A stretch of 64,000 nt of DNA from contig BTUU01000024.1 of assembly GCA_045863555.1 (NCBI GenBank), positions 1 through 64,000 of the forward strand, read 5' to 3'. A program made the position numbers and the translations under genes. The notes beneath the pieces were generated by a model that saw nothing but the letters and a program-made list of their open reading frames with translations, was not told the DNA's origin and made no database searches. Numbering within the stretch: position 1 is the stretch's first letter; each line of letters starts with the position of its first letter. Below are positions 62,801 through 64,000 of this stretch, piece by piece. This DNA comes from JACRLV01 sp045863555 (GTDB lineage Bacteria; Planctomycetota; Phycisphaerae; UBA1845; Fen-1342).

Positions 62801-64000
62801 CGCCTCGTCGAATTCCTTGCTGTCGATCGTGTTGACGAGGTTCTGGATGAGGCCCATGTACTCCTTCGGCGCGAGCACGACGAGCGTGTTGGAGCTGCGG
62901 TCGGCGAAGCAGCCGGGCTTGAGGGAGCCCTTGCGGGTCGTGGTGCCGAGGCTCGAGAGGAAGAAGTTGACCTTCATCTCGAGTTCGCTGGCGTTCATGT
63001 TCTTCAGGTCGAAGATCTGCACGGTGACGGCGTTGAGATCTTCACGGTCGATCTTGCTGAGGAGGTCGTTGATCTCCTCCTGGACCTTCTCCGGACCGCG
63101 GATGACGAGCATGCCGTTGGCGACGGTGACTTGCGGCTTCTGGGTCGCGACGGCGCCCTTCATCGCCCAGAGCTGGTCGATCATCGACTTCATTTCATTC
63201 GGGTCGGCGAACTTGGGCGCGACGGTGATCGACTTCCAGTTGTCGCCCGGGACGGCGTCCAGCTCGTCGATCATCTTCATGATCTCGTCCATCTTCGACG
63301 CGGGCGCGACGACGACGACGTTCGATCCGCCGATGACGGTAAACGAGGTCGGGTTCGTCGCGCGCTGGGCGCCGCGCGGCGCGTAGCGCCCGGTCAGGAC
63401 GCTGACGATCTCCTGCGGGTTGCCCTGCTGGATGGGCCGGATGCGGACGTCGTTCGTGTTCTTGATGACCGCGAGGTCAAGCTGCTCGACCCACTTGCGG
63501 ATCTCCTCGAAGTCGTTGGCGTTCGCACCGCTGACGACGATCGTGTTGCTGAGAGGCTCGGGCACGACGCGCAGACCGCGGGTCGTGCGCATCTTCTCCG
63601 CGAGCAGGTTGCTGAGAACGCCCGCGACTGCGTTTGCATCGGCGTTCTTCAGCTCGATGTTCTTCATCGGCGCCGGCGGCGTCACCTTCTCCATCTGGCC
63701 GATGAATTCGGCGATCTCGGACATCTTCTCCCGGGGGCCCATGACGACGAGCTTCTCGCCGTTGAGAACGCTGAACGTGATCGGCTGTGCGACGCGGCCG
63801 GTGCGCGGCTGGTAGCGGGTCTGGAGCGTCTGGATCAATTCCCAGGGATTCACATTCTTGGGTTCGAAAATGCGCGTCTCGGGCCGGTTGGCCTGCGCGC
63901 TTTCGTCGAAGCCCTTCGCCAGCGCCTTGAGTTCGTCGAGATCCTGCGCCATCGCGCCGGAAACGAAAATCGAGTTGCTGATCACCTCGGCCGTAATGCG
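53888..64000 (-). CDS. Giant multi-repeat secretin (GspD-like), 5' end outside window
   Basis: 3,370 residues are visible and the frame stays open to the right edge, so the N-terminus is missing. About 31 units of 70-110 residues repeat the secretin N-domain pattern: a strand with SN[TSR][LIV][IV]V, an amphipathic helix (I..LI..LD), then a strand and helix (V..I.LK.ADA..IA..L). GspD normally has N0 plus three N1-type domains in 650-700 residues. Gly-, Gln/Met- and Asn/Gly-rich linkers separate some units. A single C-terminal secretin domain (about the last 320 residues) includes QVLIVEVTMNNSLELGIEF, the signature VPLLGDLPIVGAVFR and an acidic tail with proline. It should form an outer-membrane pore on a very long periplasmic stalk. 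Confidence 0.93.
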   Translation of the reverse strand, partial: RITAEVISNSIFVSGAMAQDLDELKALAKGFDESAQANRPETRIFEPKNVNPWELIQTLQTRYQPRTGRVAQPITFSVLNGEKLVVMGPREKMSEIAEFIGQMEKVTPPAPMKNIELKNADANAVAGVLSNLLAEKMRTTRGLRVVPEPLSNTIVVSGANANDFEEIRKWVEQLDLAVIKNTNDVRIRPIQQGNPQEIVSVLTGRYAPRGAQRATNPTSFTVIGGSNVVVVAPASKMDEIMKMIDELDAVPGDNWKSITVAPKFADPNEMKSMIDQLWAMKGAVATQKPQVTVANGMLVIRGPEKVQEEINDLLSKIDREDLNAVTVQIFDLKNMNASELEMKVNFFLSSLGTTTRKGSLKPGCFADRSSNTLVVLAPKEYMGLIQNLVNTIDSKEFDEAEMKPYALKFAKADAIAQNIETMLKTKSLTIEGGVRSEKLPLRVMAEPSTNRLFVLAPDLYQDLAASLIKTIDTDVDTGQITRVIQLNEAQAQTLAQAVSASMQVAGKPAAVSIVPDATSNTIILSGMPREVAEAEKRISEVEALSRTTPELKIFKIRNTSVLTVADTLREMFPEGAGQDAVTITDDEFYDRMIVTANRRKMRQIEEFVNLLDVAPDQSSEDNARELYFVDITRGDANDIVWDVEEHFPLDGGPELDADWDGEYIKVRCRPSEFPKIEKLIRQYESRYKIEVTTLILKPKGGAAKYLPLLQARIPGIDIKSMSEGQAAEYKSLVEELWPEDGPQPRGVNDRSSRPGSNVPQRGDGARVVPTGAAGDHYHQDADDWQSRVAREIIRSQATDRGETPPQLNDAAAHASSAPATAAATQPEGRRATITDVGDGRILVSGDKNRVDEIQDAIALLEEDLTAGEVVRIFRFRFGDVTAAARILELMFNESAQFQGAAGQLRLQQQMMQQQMQMQQQMQQAQRNQQGGGDDRGGRGGRGGGGGGGLMDSLNRMTGGLMGPQSGRGGSTTGGTSRQQRGGDRLRIATDISHNYLIVKCDESDLPEIRQLLREMDIPPANVDMKVIQLKSLDATEVANNIKEAFGITQSRNQSAGNRGGGMGFFPGGFGGFGGRGMGGMGNNPFMDLMQSQMITFGGIEGAEGVKIESVQIVPNAMTNSLLISAPQKVMEMIENVINKMEDLEGRDVVVVKHVKLSTAKVEEIVPLLQEVFDATTGGGGGGRGGAGRRSTGVSPADMGPVTINGDTRSNTLIFTAQQKDVETVLKQIELLDIQGNFAEAETYVLKYGDANEIARVVQDLFAGSSGGGARGAGRAGGGRGGMTTSSTEVRITAETTSNTIVVFASKDMRDKIFEKVEELDKLYQRDIREIPVTNANPEKLADKLLFVFGGVGGSAATSPGGAAGRGGARGGASAAAQMAGKIVVIGDKNSKALYVRAPDAIFEQMSDLVLALDKSDAGLQFRTFPIRYAKAQALVDSVKGAMMEYLTVARTAGSGGDMDFDAFTAIADERTNSIMVVGSEQVFEFVGQILKAADAEMPAEQRKEFRVFVLSDADATVVADAVNAYAAGGGDAAAAGGARRGGGGGRGANPLAGLTGGVSIAGGRVVDVTAIADADRNAVFVIGRKADIETVNAMVIEPMSNQLTRQIATIQVKNADASQIVSFIQQFIDNSSAQAGAGRGGQRAGAGAAAPVIVPNDSAKTIIVHGSTAQIDQVKSLVAQFDDKSTIESPIELIPVPYDQDVFTLAQTVERLVNDGEQRLAQKQNRQPRVVSVQANDSSQVLMVYGEPSMTGLVRTVVDQLKEIRPTAPETVVLKLNNMTATDAQSIINDLQNRGSRATVRPTGARGGNTGGMTPGGVNRGGGGNFNVPGGGNRGGGTNPGFNRGGNQGGGTRGVRPQQPRGGGGAPPSTEGVFNVQPIQKIDAKIGDSFIFGEPVLATLLNTPSIMFWQVVDSPADEKTAEVSSQDGQDPKNDPPTTRGARRRAAAPAASDAQPVTRDSTQPVNREVDLLKAVRDAQEKADAQAAEKSTQAPPVTATTVPSALRSLPNINGQLRGEVLATPLDSKTIVITGDKNDVSFILQMLELVEGSTPAPVIEVVPLEFAKAAAIQQNLDQVMRAIVEQRGGSADRNERYTIIAEARSNSLIVSGSEENVDLIKELVAQLDTATDASEPKLVTLSNIRADEAANLLKPVVEQLNRVRGEATTDQAAVQAVPRVNGLMLIGTPAEVKELERLIKSMDVEIPDAEGGFTAAEAFVVDLKNARAEDLEKVLSALIEVDRSAASTTGGGAQGGGRAAGATGSGASLIRKLTLTGPDGKPLPPLDLDKPIRIIADTGKNALIIFSTKKNNAALQQIVASFDQLPEGVDIDVKAFALKFSTAEKVAETLQKIFDESKVSLKRPSQGTGKDFKEGEMPPTPLNTTGEGLPFNVHISADPRSNTIFVIGRKPSVLLAAGLINEIDRSPESMGMDMHLYTFKNTDAAGMQTRLREMLDKRLEAMGGKDNAARDDAVLMVDSRTNSLIVLATSETWKMIETLSIQLDDLPGSSPVATIFRNLEYADAVKLANLLQSAFDAKKEARGTANEGGQNDSLSVLADSRSNSLMLVGTKAYLSEAEEFITRLDSPKTATTDFKVRRVLLASATNIAGALQEMVDKIRTTTGGGGGGSGGSSSQGSPIQITAEPFSNSLLIAASKEDMLMLDRWIDMLDKPADTTGRVTRIVPLRLGKAEDMAKAATDLTKVSGSGGGASANADITVFAEPTTNSVVLAGPPQMVHDVAALLERLDDTKAKGSDAVRIFKLEQADAQDTGDILRNILEGRGGSVGSTGGGGGGSSSDAKAAVMLIAHRALENGSIETLEAMRSEVQVTDDTRTNSLIVTAPPESMGMIEYLVKALDLPPDSLRIRTFPLRNSDAEEMVTALEKLFPATTGTSGGTRSQSTTGEERELTLEGAASGGRQQISFTTDTRTNSVIAAGTPGYLDLVEKLVLDLDARDVQDVATLVYHPRNNKAVDIEAAITSYSDRDKQRLQDLGESISASKKQSRDIIAISSEETNRIILAYDPRRQSEILDLVRQLDQAPPQVMIQVLIVEVTMNNSLELGIEFAFQDLQFTRAGVNDTTSFDFVGGTDIGAAVGDLGGFTFTITGRDFNFLIRTLQSEGTLNVLSRPQIMALDNETARIEITNSIPVVNGTTTVAGQTQTTVSREEVGIKLEVTPQINPDGFVRMQIVQEVSDIAGSSQIAAGVTQPTFLKRTADTSVTVKDNETVVLGGLITTRDQVTEQKVPLLGDLPIVGAVFRNDVKRNDHTELLVILTPKVIRTVDDYRNLSITERDRTGAIPSEVLENPLMDGLQRAPRPEGAEGTTPEAAPPDRGGDDRDIYGPVRQTPPAEPRRAEPASYDIPITWAKERKNGK

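Overview
The window looks like part of a Planctomycetota chromosome, probably near the Phycisphaerae. It is GC-rich (roughly two thirds G+C by eye). It carries secreted proteins ending in dockerin-like 'CPGDLNGDG..DL..LLSAFG' repeats, a membrane protein with a planctomycete-style CxxC..CPECG zinc ribbon, an Alternative Complex III operon, an ECF sigma factor of the TIGR02999 type, and a giant secretin with many repeated N domains. The assignment rests on family knowledge and gene content; no 16S gene is present. No tRNA, rRNA, CRISPR array, prophage or intact insertion sequence was seen.

Layout. 1-2070: one zinc-ribbon membrane protein, then about 1.2 kb of non-coding repeats. 2071-3998 (-): hisS and a YkgJ-type cysteine-cluster protein, overlapping by 4 bp. 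4201-5628 (+): a secreted repeat/dockerin-like protein, convergent with a fibronectin-III protein (5751-6527, -) across a large inverted repeat. 6528-7718: a repeat island with nine exact-period 21-bp repeats and a chain of palindromic hairpins. 7719-11476: a lipoprotein, a DUF255/YyaL thioredoxin-fold protein and a HEAT-like membrane protein. 11521-16182: a radical SAM protein divergent from a GT-C glycosyltransferase with an NPCBM domain, then YifB/ComM.

16284-30504 is one respiratory operon: actA, actB, actC, a fused actD-actE, actF and a small membrane protein (Alternative Complex III, a quinol:cytochrome c oxidoreductase), then SCO and a caa3-type oxidase (coxB with a fused cytochrome c, A2-type coxA, coxC, coxD and a second subunit-III protein). 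Together these would take electrons from quinol to oxygen. An ECF sigma factor and an ABC exporter follow.

33695-44253: a LON-domain protein, glyA, a lipoprotein, a TIGR01777/SRPBCC protein, a strong bidirectional terminator, a large dockerin-like secreted protein, a lone 3-oxoacid CoA-transferase B subunit, and an FG-GAP surface protein with a Cys-TM-Arg tail.

44289-64000 (all -): purB, a trans-sulfuration enzyme, an inositol-monophosphatase-like protein, yidC, a small acidic planctomycete protein, a FliA/WhiG sigma factor, a small membrane protein, an alpha/beta-hydrolase lipoprotein, an MreD-like protein, a lipoprotein and a giant secretin. The secretin runs off the right edge; its 3,370 visible residues hold about 31 secretin N-type repeats before one C-terminal pore domain. 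It and its tightly coupled downstream genes are the most unusual system here.
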